Shown here piece by piece: positions 1 through 6,550 of a stretch of 10,062 nt of DNA. A model generated the notes under the pieces. That model was not told where the DNA came from, did not search any database, and saw only the letters and a program-made list of their open reading frames with translations. This DNA comes from an uncultured Oscillospiraceae bacterium. GTDB taxonomy: Bacteria > Bacillota_A > Clostridia > Oscillospirales > Oscillospiraceae. Every line of letters starts with the position of its first letter. Position 1 is the stretch's first letter. The stretch spans positions 1 to 10,062 of the forward strand of contig CAAEOU010000308.1 of NCBI GenBank assembly GCA_900757695.1, given 5' to 3'. The position numbers were made by a program, and so were the translations under genes.

Positions 1-679
1 CCTCTCCGGGACTCTCTACGCTGACCAGATAGGGAATGGCATTCCCCCATACGGCCTGCGCAGATTCCGTCCGGCCGCCGGAGCCGGAGAAATAGGTGGC
101 GGAGATCAGCTGACCCTCATAGGTCAGCACCAGACCATCTGTTTCACTGACGGCATCATGGAGCTTATCCAGCAGGGCTTCCCAGTCGCCGCCTAACTTC
201 TCCGGGGCACTGGACAGGGGGAGAAATGCCTGACAGACGGCGGGATCATCGGACAGTGTGCCGCCGTGAGAGAGACGATGGAGGGTGTAGGTTCTGGCGG
301 CTACGGCCTGCGCCTTCAATGCTTCCGGCTCGTAAGAGGCGGGAACCTCCCCCATCAGCACGCCGGTAAGGTAATCGTGCAGGGACATTTTCGTTTCAGC
401 GCCATCGGTCAGTACCGAAACGGTCAGATCTGAATCGTGAAAAATGGAATCCACAGGGGTGTCGGCTTCCTCTGTCGGCCGGCTGCGATGCACCACAAAT
501 TCCTGAATGGTGCGCTGGGCGGGGCTTATCGCTGGTGAAGCCTCCGGCGCCTCAGGGGCAGAGGTACTTTCCGGCGGTGTATCAGAGGGCAGTGCGGGGG
601 GCGCCATGCCGAGAATCACGAGGGGAAGCAAAATCGCTGCCACGGCGGCCAACAGGCCGGTCAATAAATTGCTTTTCAT
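1..679 (-). CDS. spoIID: Stage II sporulation protein D (SpoIID), partial at its C-terminal end
   Basis: SpoIID is a membrane-anchored lytic transglycosylase that acts with SpoIIP and SpoIIM to degrade septal peptidoglycan during forespore engulfment. The reverse strand gives an open frame of 226 codons from ATG at 679 to the window edge without a stop. An AGGAGG ribosome-binding site (692-687) lies 7 bases before the ATG. Residues 5-26 form a signal/anchor helix, followed by a Pro/Ala/Ser-rich linker (about 27-54). The SpoIID/LytB domain starts near residue 85: YLTGVLMGEVPASY at 103-116 holds the expected catalytic Glu111, followed by EALKAQAVAARTY (119-131). Further family landmarks are TYFSGSGGRTES (195-206) and WGNAIPYLVSVESP (211-224). 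The third Cys/His position of the clostridial zinc site looks changed: C149 is present but Ser143 sits where another Cys is expected. Family assignment is firm; the last third of the protein lies outside the window. I could not identify a convincing sigma-E promoter upstream. Confidence 0.93.
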   Translation of the reverse strand, partial: MKSNLLTGLLAAVAAILLPLVILGMAPPALPSDTPPESTSAPEAPEASPAISPAQRTIQEFVVHRSRPTEEADTPVDSIFHDSDLTVSVLTDGAETKMSLHDYLTGVLMGEVPASYEPEALKAQAVAARTYTLHRLSHGGTLSDDPAVCQAFLPLSSAPEKLGGDWEALLDKLHDAVSETDGLVLTYEGQLISATYFSGSGGRTESAQAVWGNAIPYLVSVESPGE

Positions 680-809
680 CTGTATACCTCCTGAAATTGC
701 AAGATGTTGAAAATGCATATTCAATATAGCAAAGCTGTATATTATTACGATTTTTTGTGGAATTTTGAATGGTTCACGTCATAAATTGTGTAAATATCGA
801 GGTTTTTCG

Positions 810-827
810 GTCAATCATACGATTGAC
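810..827. promoter_or_regulatory. Perfect inverted repeat, candidate operator of citrate synthase gene
   Basis: GTCAATC at 810-816 and GATTGAC at 821-827 are perfect reverse complements separated by ATAC. The right arm supplies bases of the -35 box (823-828) of the promoter for the downstream citrate synthase gene, so a protein bound here would compete with RNA polymerase. The sequence is seen directly; the operator role is inferred and the regulator is unknown. Confidence 0.5.
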
Positions 828-851
828 GCAGGAACTCTGTTTTGGTATCAT
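823..851 (+). promoter_or_regulatory. Sigma-A-type promoter for citrate synthase
   Basis: TTGACG at 823-828 (-35) and TATCAT at 846-851 (-10) are separated by exactly 17 bases. Transcription would begin near 858, giving a leader of about 35 bases before the TTG start codon. No comparable spoIID promoter could be placed in the divergent direction. Confidence 0.75.
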
Positions 852-892
852 ATAAATATGAAATTGTAGAATTTTATCTGGAGGTGCAGCTT

Positions 893-2251
893 TTGTCCAT
901 TCCAAATTCATCGGATGCGTTCATCCATACTTTATGCGAGGAACTGAAAAACAGTACTGCCTTTGATATCAGTCCCCGCGATAACAGCAATATCAAACGG
1001 GGACTGCGAAATGCTGACGGTACCGGCGTTATGGCAGGCTGCACCAAGATCGGCTCGGTACAGGGCTATGCCATCATTGACGGAGAAAAGACGCCTATGG
1101 AGGGCCGTCTGATCTACCGGGGCTATGACATCAATCAGCTGATCTCCGGCTTTACCCGGGAAAACAGGTTCGGCTTTGAAGAGGTGGCCTATCTGCTGCT
1201 GTTCGGCTCTCTCCCCAATGTAGAGCAGTATCAGGCATTCCGGCAGCTGCTGGCGGATAATATGAGCCTGCCCTCGGGCTTTACCGAGGACATGATCCTC
1301 AAGGCGCCCAGTAACAACATTATGAATAAGCTGGCTCGTTCGGCGCTGGCACTCTACTCCTACGACGAGAACCCGGATGCCATCGACCTTACCAATATGA
1401 TGCGGCAATCTATTCAGCTGATCGCCCAGTTCCCCATGATCGTTGCCCACGCCTATGCGGCCAAGGTGCACTATTATGACGGGGGCTCCCTGATCCTCCA
1501 CTGGCCGGTCTCCAGCTTTTCCATTGCAGAAAATATACTGCACTCTATCCGCCCGGATTCCAAGTTCACCGAGGATGAGGCGAGGCTGCTGGATCTATGT
1601 CTGGTACTCCATGCGGAGCATGGCGGCGGTAACAACTCGGCCTTTACCTGCCGTGTACTGTCCTCCTCCGGCACAGATACCTATTCGGCCATTGCCGCAG
1701 CGGTGGGGAGCCTGAAGGGCCCCAAGCACGGCGGTGCCAATCAGCGGGTATCGGCCATGTTTGAGGAGATCAAGAAGAATGTCCACGACTGGGAGGACGA
1801 TGACGAGATCACGGCCTATCTGGAAAAGATTCTCCGGAAGGAGGCAGGGGACGGCACGGGACTGATCTATGGTATGGGACACGCCATTTATACCAAGTCG
1901 GACCCCAGAGCGCTGATCCTCAAGCACTCTGCGAAAAATCTGGCGGAAAAGACCGGCTACCTGAAGGAGCTGGAGCTGCTGGAGTCCATTGAACGGCTGA
2001 CACCGGACATCTTTGCCAGAGTCACCGGCTCGGACAAGGCCATGTGCGCCAATGTGGACTTTTACTCCGGACTGGTCTATACCATGCTGAATATCCCCCA
2101 GGAGCTGTTTACGCCGCTGTTTGCCATTGCCCGAGTTACCGGCTGGTGTGCCCACCGGATTGAAGAGGTCATGACCTCCCACCGGATCATCCGCCCGGCC
2201 TACAAGTCTCTGACCCACAGCCGTGCCTATGTGCCAATGGCAAAGCGCTGA
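893..2251 (+). CDS. gltA: Citrate synthase (citrate/2-methylcitrate synthase family)
   Basis: Condenses acetyl-CoA and oxaloacetate to citrate in the cytoplasm; in anaerobes this mostly feeds 2-oxoglutarate and glutamate synthesis. I place the start at TTG 893 because GGAGG (880-884) lies 8 bases before it and because the promoter -10 box (846-851) would fall inside any longer frame. This gives 452 residues. The family fold is clear: an N-terminal segment with GRLIYRGYDINQLI, then HAEHGGGNNSAFTCR with catalytic His243, the GPKHGGAN loop, GMGHAIYTKSDPRA with His330, and NVDFYSG with Asp389. These match the His-His-Asp triad of citrate synthases. The length and the HGGGNN variant of the first His motif resemble a clostridial branch with an N-terminal extension of about 50 residues. 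A close homologue using propionyl-CoA (methylcitrate synthase) cannot be excluded, but no prp genes are nearby. It is transcribed alone between its own promoter and terminator. Confidence 0.93.
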   Translation: MSIPNSSDAFIHTLCEELKNSTAFDISPRDNSNIKRGLRNADGTGVMAGCTKIGSVQGYAIIDGEKTPMEGRLIYRGYDINQLISGFTRENRFGFEEVAYLLLFGSLPNVEQYQAFRQLLADNMSLPSGFTEDMILKAPSNNIMNKLARSALALYSYDENPDAIDLTNMMRQSIQLIAQFPMIVAHAYAAKVHYYDGGSLILHWPVSSFSIAENILHSIRPDSKFTEDEARLLDLCLVLHAEHGGGNNSAFTCRVLSSSGTDTYSAIAAAVGSLKGPKHGGANQRVSAMFEEIKKNVHDWEDDDEITAYLEKILRKEAGDGTGLIYGMGHAIYTKSDPRALILKHSAKNLAEKTGYLKELELLESIERLTPDIFARVTGSDKAMCANVDFYSGLVYTMLNIPQELFTPLFAIARVTGWCAHRIEEVMTSHRIIRPAYKSLTHSRAYVPMAKR

Positions 2252-2280
2252 GAGTTTGTATCCGAATCGAGAGAAAAACG

Positions 2281-2310
2281 CCGCACCAGAAAAATCTGGT
2301 GCGGTTTTCC
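2281..2310 (+). terminator. Intrinsic terminator after citrate synthase
   Basis: A perfect 10-bp stem, CCGCACCAGA (2281-2290) pairing with TCTGGTGCGG (2295-2304), encloses an AAAA loop and is followed by TTTTCC. It starts 30 bases after the stop codon and separates citrate synthase from the Rnf operon. The U-tract is short, so some read-through is possible. Confidence 0.88.
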
Positions 2311-2332
2311 CGTAGAAAGTGCAAAAATCCTG

Positions 2333-2362
2333 TGGACAAATTGCGCCGCAACATGCTATGAT
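2333..2362 (+). promoter_or_regulatory. Sigma-A-type promoter of the rnf operon
   Basis: TGGACA at 2333-2338 (-35) and TATGAT at 2357-2362 (-10) lie 18 bases apart, and TG at 2354-2355 gives an extended -10. The start of transcription would be near 2369. The spacer holds a short palindrome, TTGCGCCGCAA (2341-2351), whose arms TTGC and GCAA flank GCC; a regulator binding there would sit between the two boxes. Confidence 0.65.
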
Positions 2363-2376
2363 ATCTAAGTTGATTT

Positions 2377-2406
2377 GCGCCTGTCTGATACATAACGAAC
2401 AGGCGC
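2377..2406 (+). promoter_or_regulatory. Stem-loop in the rnf operon leader
   Basis: GCGCCTGT (2377-2384) pairs perfectly with ACAGGCGC (2399-2406) around a 14-base loop; weaker pairs (G-U, U-A) can extend the stem outward. It lies between the predicted transcription start and the rnfC ribosome-binding site (2422-2427). No U-tract follows, so it is not a terminator. It may protect the 5' end of the long operon mRNA or be a protein-binding site; the function is not known. Confidence 0.5.
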
Positions 2407-2435
2407 GGACAGATGAATTTTGAGAGGTGAAGAAT

Positions 2436-3749
2436 ATGGCTGGATTTTTCGGCGGGGTACATCCCAATGATAAAAAATCCCTGTCCAGCGAGATGGCCAT
2501 AGAGCGCCTTCCTGCACCCAAAACTGTGGTGATCCCCATGAGCATGCACATCGGCGCACCCTGTAAGCCGCTGGTGAAAAAGGGCGATCTGGTCACAGTG
2601 GGACAGAAAATTGGTGACAACACCGGCCTTTGTGTGCCGATCCATGCTTCTGTTTCCGGTAAGGTGCTGGCGGTGGAGCCCCGGCCCCATCCCAACGGCA
2701 CCAATGTCATGTCGGTGGTCATTGAAAACGACATGCAGGATACGCTCTGCGAGACCATTACCCCCCGGGAGTCCATTGAGGGACTCAGCGGTGAGGAGCT
2801 TACGAAGATCATCCATGAGGCGGGCATCGCCGGTATGGGCGGCGCAACATTCCCCACGGATGTTAAGATCTCCAGCGGCGTTGGAAAGCTGGATACCATC
2901 ATTGTCAATGCGGCAGAGTGTGAGCCCTATATCACCTCCGATGACCGCCTGCTGCGGGAGACACCGGAGCGGGTGCTGGAAGGACTTCGTGTGCTGCTGC
3001 GGATCTTTGGGCTGGATAAGGGCTATATCGGCATTGAGGCCAATAAAAAGACGGCGATCTCCGTCTTACAGGAGAAATGTCCCGCCGGCGGCGACATTGT
3101 GGTGCAGGTGCTGAAGACCCGCTACCCACAGGGCGCCGAAAAGCAGCTGATCCAGACGGTCACCGGCCGTCAGGTGCCCCCCGGCGGACTGCCAGCGGCA
3201 GTGGGCTGCGGCGTGTTCAATGCCGCCACCTGTGCGGCGATTTATGATGCGGTCTATCTGGGCATGCCGCTGGTAAGCCGTGGCGTTACCGTCACCGGCG
3301 AGGCCATCAAGACCCCCAAAAACTTTATTGCGCCCATTGGGACGCCCTATGCGGATCTCATTGCGGCGGCTGGCGGCTTTGCCGAGGAGCCATATAAGGT
3401 TCTTTCCGGCGGCCCCATGATGGGTCTGACCCAGTTTGATCTAAATGTACCGGTCATCAAGGGTACCAACGCCATTACCTGCTTTACAAAGAAGCAGAAG
3501 GTGGAGGTCAAGACGCCCCACTGCATCCGCTGCGGCCGGTGCGTTGGCGTTTGCCCCATGCACCTGATGCCCCTGTACCTCTATCAGGCGGAGCGGAAGG
3601 ACAACATCGACGAGCTGAATCGCCGGAATATCTCAGACTGTATTGAATGCGGCTCCTGCGCCTACATCTGTCCTGCACGGATCCCGCTGGTGCAGAGCTT
3701 CAAAAACGGCAAGGCGAAGGTCAAAGCGGCTGCCGCCAAGAAGAATTAA
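2436..3749 (+). CDS. rnfC: Rnf complex subunit RnfC, NADH-side iron-sulfur flavoprotein
   Basis: Peripheral cytoplasmic subunit of the ion-translocating ferredoxin:NAD+ oxidoreductase; it carries FMN and the NAD(H) site and passes electrons through two [4Fe-4S] clusters. ATG 2436 is chosen over GTG 2427 because GAGAGG (2422-2427) stands 8 bases before the ATG and overlaps the GTG. The product has 437 residues, normal for short clostridial RnfC. Visible landmarks are the N-terminal GGVHPNDKK (about 6-14) and barrel-sandwich region, the glycine-rich flavin/nucleotide segment GMGGATFPT (133-141), the NAAECEPYITSDDR block, a central SLBB region, and two cluster motifs CIRCGRCVGVCP (Cys363, 366, 369, 373) and CIECGSCAYICP (Cys402, 405, 408, 412). 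The C-terminus ends in a short Lys/Ala-rich tail, not the long repeat tail of gammaproteobacterial RnfC. It is the first gene of the operon. Confidence 0.97.
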   Translation: MAGFFGGVHPNDKKSLSSEMAIERLPAPKTVVIPMSMHIGAPCKPLVKKGDLVTVGQKIGDNTGLCVPIHASVSGKVLAVEPRPHPNGTNVMSVVIENDMQDTLCETITPRESIEGLSGEELTKIIHEAGIAGMGGATFPTDVKISSGVGKLDTIIVNAAECEPYITSDDRLLRETPERVLEGLRVLLRIFGLDKGYIGIEANKKTAISVLQEKCPAGGDIVVQVLKTRYPQGAEKQLIQTVTGRQVPPGGLPAAVGCGVFNAATCAAIYDAVYLGMPLVSRGVTVTGEAIKTPKNFIAPIGTPYADLIAAAGGFAEEPYKVLSGGPMMGLTQFDLNVPVIKGTNAITCFTKKQKVEVKTPHCIRCGRCVGVCPMHLMPLYLYQAERKDNIDELNRRNISDCIECGSCAYICPARIPLVQSFKNGKAKVKAAAAKKN

Positions 3750-3761
3750 GGAGGCGCAAAA

Positions 3762-4754
3762 ATGGATCAAGAAAATCTGAATCTCACGGTATCCTGTTCG
3801 CCTCATGTGCATGCGGCAGACGGTACCAGAGACATTATGCTGGATGTGGTCATTGCGCTGATCCCGGCTATGCTGGGCGCTGTTTATTTCTTCGGACTCA
3901 GAAGCCTCTGCGTGATGGCGGTCTCTGTGGCGGCCTGCGTGGTGTTTGAATACCTCTATCGGAAGCTTTTGAAGAAGGATACTACGGTGGGGGACTGCTC
4001 CGCCATTGTAACAGGCGTTTTGCTGGCCATGGTGTGCCCTGTGACCATTCCCTACTGGACCATCATCATTGGTGACTTCTTTGCCATCGTGGTGGTAAAG
4101 CAGCTCTTTGGCGGCATTGGCTGCAACTTTCTGAACCCGGCGCTGGCAGGTCGTGCGTTCCTGTTCTCCTACCCGGTCATCATGACTACGTGGGTGGCGC
4201 CCTATACATCCCTGAACCTCATCGGCTCCAATGCGGATGCGGTGACGGCTGCAACGCCCATGAGCTATCTCCATCAGGGGATGCTGCCGGATACCTCCGT
4301 GCTCTACAGCTTCATTGGAAGCGTCGGCGGCTGCCTTGGCGAGACCTCAGCGGTGCTGCTGCTGGCCGGCGGCGTATATCTGGTGGTGCGCAAGGTGATC
4401 TCTGCACGGATCCCCCTTGCTTATATTGCAACGGTGGCAGTGATCGCACTGCTGTTCCCTCAGGGCAATGACCGGCTTCAATGGCTGGGCTATCAGGTGT
4501 TCTCCGGCGGCCTGATGCTGGGCGCAATCTTTATGGCAACGGACTATGCCACCTCTCCGGTGACAAAGGGCGGTCAGATCGTCTACGGCATTGGCTGCGG
4601 CCTGATCACAATGCTGATCCGCTACTTCGGCTCCTATGCCGAGGGCGTCAGCTATGCAATCCTGATTATGAATGTGACGGTACTGCTGCTGGATAAGATC
4701 GGCGTACCCAAGCGCTTTGGCTATGTAAAGCCCGGGAAGGAGGCGGCGAAATGA
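3762..4754 (+). CDS. rnfD: Rnf complex membrane subunit RnfD with covalent FMN site
   Basis: Integral membrane subunit related to NqrB; it carries a covalently bound FMN on the outer side and forms part of the electron and ion path. It begins 12 bases after rnfC with GGAGG at 3750-3754 and has 330 residues. Several strongly hydrophobic helices are visible, for instance about residues 25-62 (IMLDVVIALIPAMLGAVYFF and onward), 75-110, and 255-320. The flavin attachment segment is DAVTAATPMSY with Thr165 as the expected acceptor. The residue before the Ala-Thr pair is Ala, where the general ApbE recognition motif (S/T-G-A-T) has Gly. Its stop codon overlaps the rnfG start by four bases (ATGA, 4751-4754), indicating translational coupling. 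No apbE flavin transferase gene is in the window. Confidence 0.96.
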   Translation: MDQENLNLTVSCSPHVHAADGTRDIMLDVVIALIPAMLGAVYFFGLRSLCVMAVSVAACVVFEYLYRKLLKKDTTVGDCSAIVTGVLLAMVCPVTIPYWTIIIGDFFAIVVVKQLFGGIGCNFLNPALAGRAFLFSYPVIMTTWVAPYTSLNLIGSNADAVTAATPMSYLHQGMLPDTSVLYSFIGSVGGCLGETSAVLLLAGGVYLVVRKVISARIPLAYIATVAVIALLFPQGNDRLQWLGYQVFSGGLMLGAIFMATDYATSPVTKGGQIVYGIGCGLITMLIRYFGSYAEGVSYAILIMNVTVLLLDKIGVPKRFGYVKPGKEAAK

Positions 4755-5305
4755 GCAATGCAAAAAGCAGCAGCGCAGGTTATTACCTGAAGCTGGCGCT
4801 GACGCTGCTTGTGATCTCCGCCGTAGTTTCCGGTCTGCTGGGGCTTACCAACTATGTGACGGCGGACAAGATCGCTGCCATCAATGCGGATAAAACAGCA
4901 GCCTCCATGCAGGAGGTGCTCCCTGCGGATCACTATACGGAGCTTGACTATCCCCTCACAGGAAGCCAAGCCGGTGTTGCGGCAGTCTATCAGGCCGATG
5001 ACAAGGGGTATGTGGTAGAAGTCACCCCCTCCGGCTTCGGCGGCACCATCGACATGGTGGTGGGCGTAGATATGACTGGCGCAGTAACCGGTGTGTCGAT
5101 CATCAGCATGTCTGAGACCTCCGGTCTGGGCGCAAATGCCAGCAAGGACAGCTTCCGCAGCCAGTTCGTGGGCAAAAGCGGGACGCTGGCGGTCAGCAAA
5201 GACGGCGGCGAGATCGATGCGCTGACCGGTGCCACCATTACCTCCCGGGCTGTGACCTCCGGTGTCAATACGGCACTGATCGTGGCCGGTGAAATGATGG
5301 GCTGA
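4751..5305 (+). CDS. rnfG: Rnf complex subunit RnfG with covalent FMN
   Basis: Membrane-anchored subunit whose extracytoplasmic FMN-binding domain takes part in electron transfer across the membrane. It has 184 residues. One transmembrane helix spans about residues 12-34 (YLKLALTLLVISAVVSGLLG region) and the rest is the FMN_bind domain, including GFGGTIDMVVGVD and SETSGLGANAS. The covalent FMN site is canonical: LTGATITS, with Thr162 as acceptor. It starts within the rnfD stop codon, and GGAGG near 4739-4743 serves as its ribosome-binding site. The next gene, rnfE, follows after 13 bases. FMN would be attached outside the membrane by an ApbE-type transferase encoded elsewhere. Confidence 0.96.
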   Translation: MSNAKSSSAGYYLKLALTLLVISAVVSGLLGLTNYVTADKIAAINADKTAASMQEVLPADHYTELDYPLTGSQAGVAAVYQADDKGYVVEVTPSGFGGTIDMVVGVDMTGAVTGVSIISMSETSGLGANASKDSFRSQFVGKSGTLAVSKDGGEIDALTGATITSRAVTSGVNTALIVAGEMMG

Positions 5306-5318
5306 GGAAGGAGAAGCT

Positions 5319-5951
5319 ATGGATATCAAAAAGCAATTCAAAGACGGTCTCCTGACCCAGAACCCGGTACTGGTACAGCTGCTGGGCATGTGCTCGACGA
5401 TGGCCATTACCACGACGCTGTTTAACGGCATTGGCATGGGACTGTGCGTTACCATTATTCTGATCTGCTCCAATGTGGTGATCTCCCTTTTGCGGAAGGT
5501 CATCCCCTCCAAGATCCGAATTGCCGCCTATGTGGTGGTCATTGCGGGGTTTGTTACCATCGTAGATCTGCTGATGCAGGCGTATCTCCCATCCCTCAGC
5601 GAGTCTCTGGGTATCTTCATTCCGCTGATCGTGGTAAACTGCATCATTTTGGGACGGGCAGAGGCATTTGCCTCCAAAAACTCTGTGGCGGCCTCGGCGC
5701 TGGACGGCGTATTTCAGGGGCTGGGCTACACCATTGTATTGGTGATTATGTGTATTGTACGTGAGCTGTTGGGCAGCGGTACCTTCGGCGGCGGCATTCT
5801 CGGTGCAGACGGCGCGGGGATCCGGGTGCTCCCGGAGCAGTTCCCGGCCATGATGATGATCCTGCCTGTGGGCGGCTTCCTGACACTGGGCGTGCTCATT
5901 GCCGTGGTGCAGTATTTCCTGAATAAAAGCAAGAAAGGAGCGGATCAGTAA
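5319..5951 (+). CDS. rnfE: Rnf complex membrane subunit RnfE
   Basis: Integral membrane subunit of the NqrD/RnfE family; with RnfA it forms the membrane core that binds an intramembrane iron-sulfur centre. It has 210 residues and about six hydrophobic helices. The two family half-repeats each contain the expected buried cysteine: LGMCSTMAITTTLF (Cys25) and VVNCIILGRAEAFA (Cys108). The residue after Cys25 is Ser, where most family members I know of have Pro. The ribosome-binding site GGAAGGAG lies just before the ATG. Its TAA stop shares one base with the rnfA ATG. The loop GGGILGADGAGIRVLPEQFPA (about residues 152-172) is the only long hydrophilic stretch. Confidence 0.95.
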   Translation: MDIKKQFKDGLLTQNPVLVQLLGMCSTMAITTTLFNGIGMGLCVTIILICSNVVISLLRKVIPSKIRIAAYVVVIAGFVTIVDLLMQAYLPSLSESLGIFIPLIVVNCIILGRAEAFASKNSVAASALDGVFQGLGYTIVLVIMCIVRELLGSGTFGGGILGADGAGIRVLPEQFPAMMMILPVGGFLTLGVLIAVVQYFLNKSKKGADQ

Positions 5952-6538
5952 TGAGCTTCACAAGCCTTCTCTCTATTGCCATTGGGGCCATTCTGGTCAA
6001 CAACTTCATTCTGTCGCAGTTTCTGGGCATCTGCCCCTTTATGGGCGTTTCCCGGAAGATGGATACGGCGCTGGGCATGGGTGCGGCAGTTACCTTTGTC
6101 ATGGGTGTTGCTTCGGCAGTGACCTATGCGGTGAACCTGCTGCTGGTGAAGCTGGGCCTTGGCTATATGCAGACGGTGGCCTATATTCTGGTCATTGCGG
6201 CGCTGGTACAGTTTATTGAGATGTTCCTCCAGAAGGCTATGCCTGCCCTCTATTCGGCGCTGGGCATTTACCTGCCGCTGATTACCACCAACTGTGCGGT
6301 GCTGGGCGTTGCACTCCAGAATACCCAGAACGGATACAACTTTATTGAAAGTGTTGTCTACGGCATTACCGGCGGTCTGGGCTTTACACTGGCGATTTTC
6401 CTGTTTGCCTCTGTCCGGGAGCGTCTGGACAGCAGCAGCGAGTGCCCCAAGTGCTTTGAGGGCTTCCCGCTGGCACTGATCTCCGCAGGATTGATCGCAC
6501 TGGCATTTATGGGCTTCCAGGGCCTGAAGGTCTTTTAA
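5951..6538 (+). CDS. rnfA: Rnf complex membrane subunit RnfA
   Basis: Integral membrane partner of RnfE (NqrE/RnfA family). It has 195 residues, the family's usual size, and about six transmembrane helices. The two half-repeats are inverted relative to each other and carry the cluster-binding cysteines: NNFILSQFLGICPFMGVSRK with Cys28, and LITTNCAVLGVAL with Cys115. The start codon overlaps the last base of the rnfE stop (TAATG), and AAGGAG at 5935-5940 is its ribosome-binding site, inside the rnfE coding region. The close coupling suits equal production of the two structurally paired subunits. Confidence 0.97.
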   Translation: MSFTSLLSIAIGAILVNNFILSQFLGICPFMGVSRKMDTALGMGAAVTFVMGVASAVTYAVNLLLVKLGLGYMQTVAYILVIAALVQFIEMFLQKAMPALYSALGIYLPLITTNCAVLGVALQNTQNGYNFIESVVYGITGGLGFTLAIFLFASVRERLDSSSECPKCFEGFPLALISAGLIALAFMGFQGLKVF

Positions 6539-6550
6539 GGAGGCGGAATT

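Noticed and set aside
507..729. Two short plus-strand frames of 64-67 codons near the window start
   Set aside because: They lie opposite the spoIID reading frame, which has a signal sequence, a ribosome-binding site and conserved motifs.
680..809. Sigma-E promoter for spoIID
   Set aside because: I looked for -35 (KMATATT) and -10 (CATACAHT) boxes at 13-16 base spacing on the minus strand; candidates such as TATACAGC had no properly spaced partner.
842..892. N-terminal extension of citrate synthase from TTG 842
   Set aside because: The promoter -10 box (846-851) overlaps it, no ribosome-binding site precedes it, and a good site supports TTG 893.
1595..2908. Minus-strand open frame of 437 codons across citrate synthase and rnfC
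   Set aside because: It runs antisense through two clearly recognised genes and their terminator and promoter, has no family resemblance, and is explained by the GC-rich codon structure of the opposite strand.
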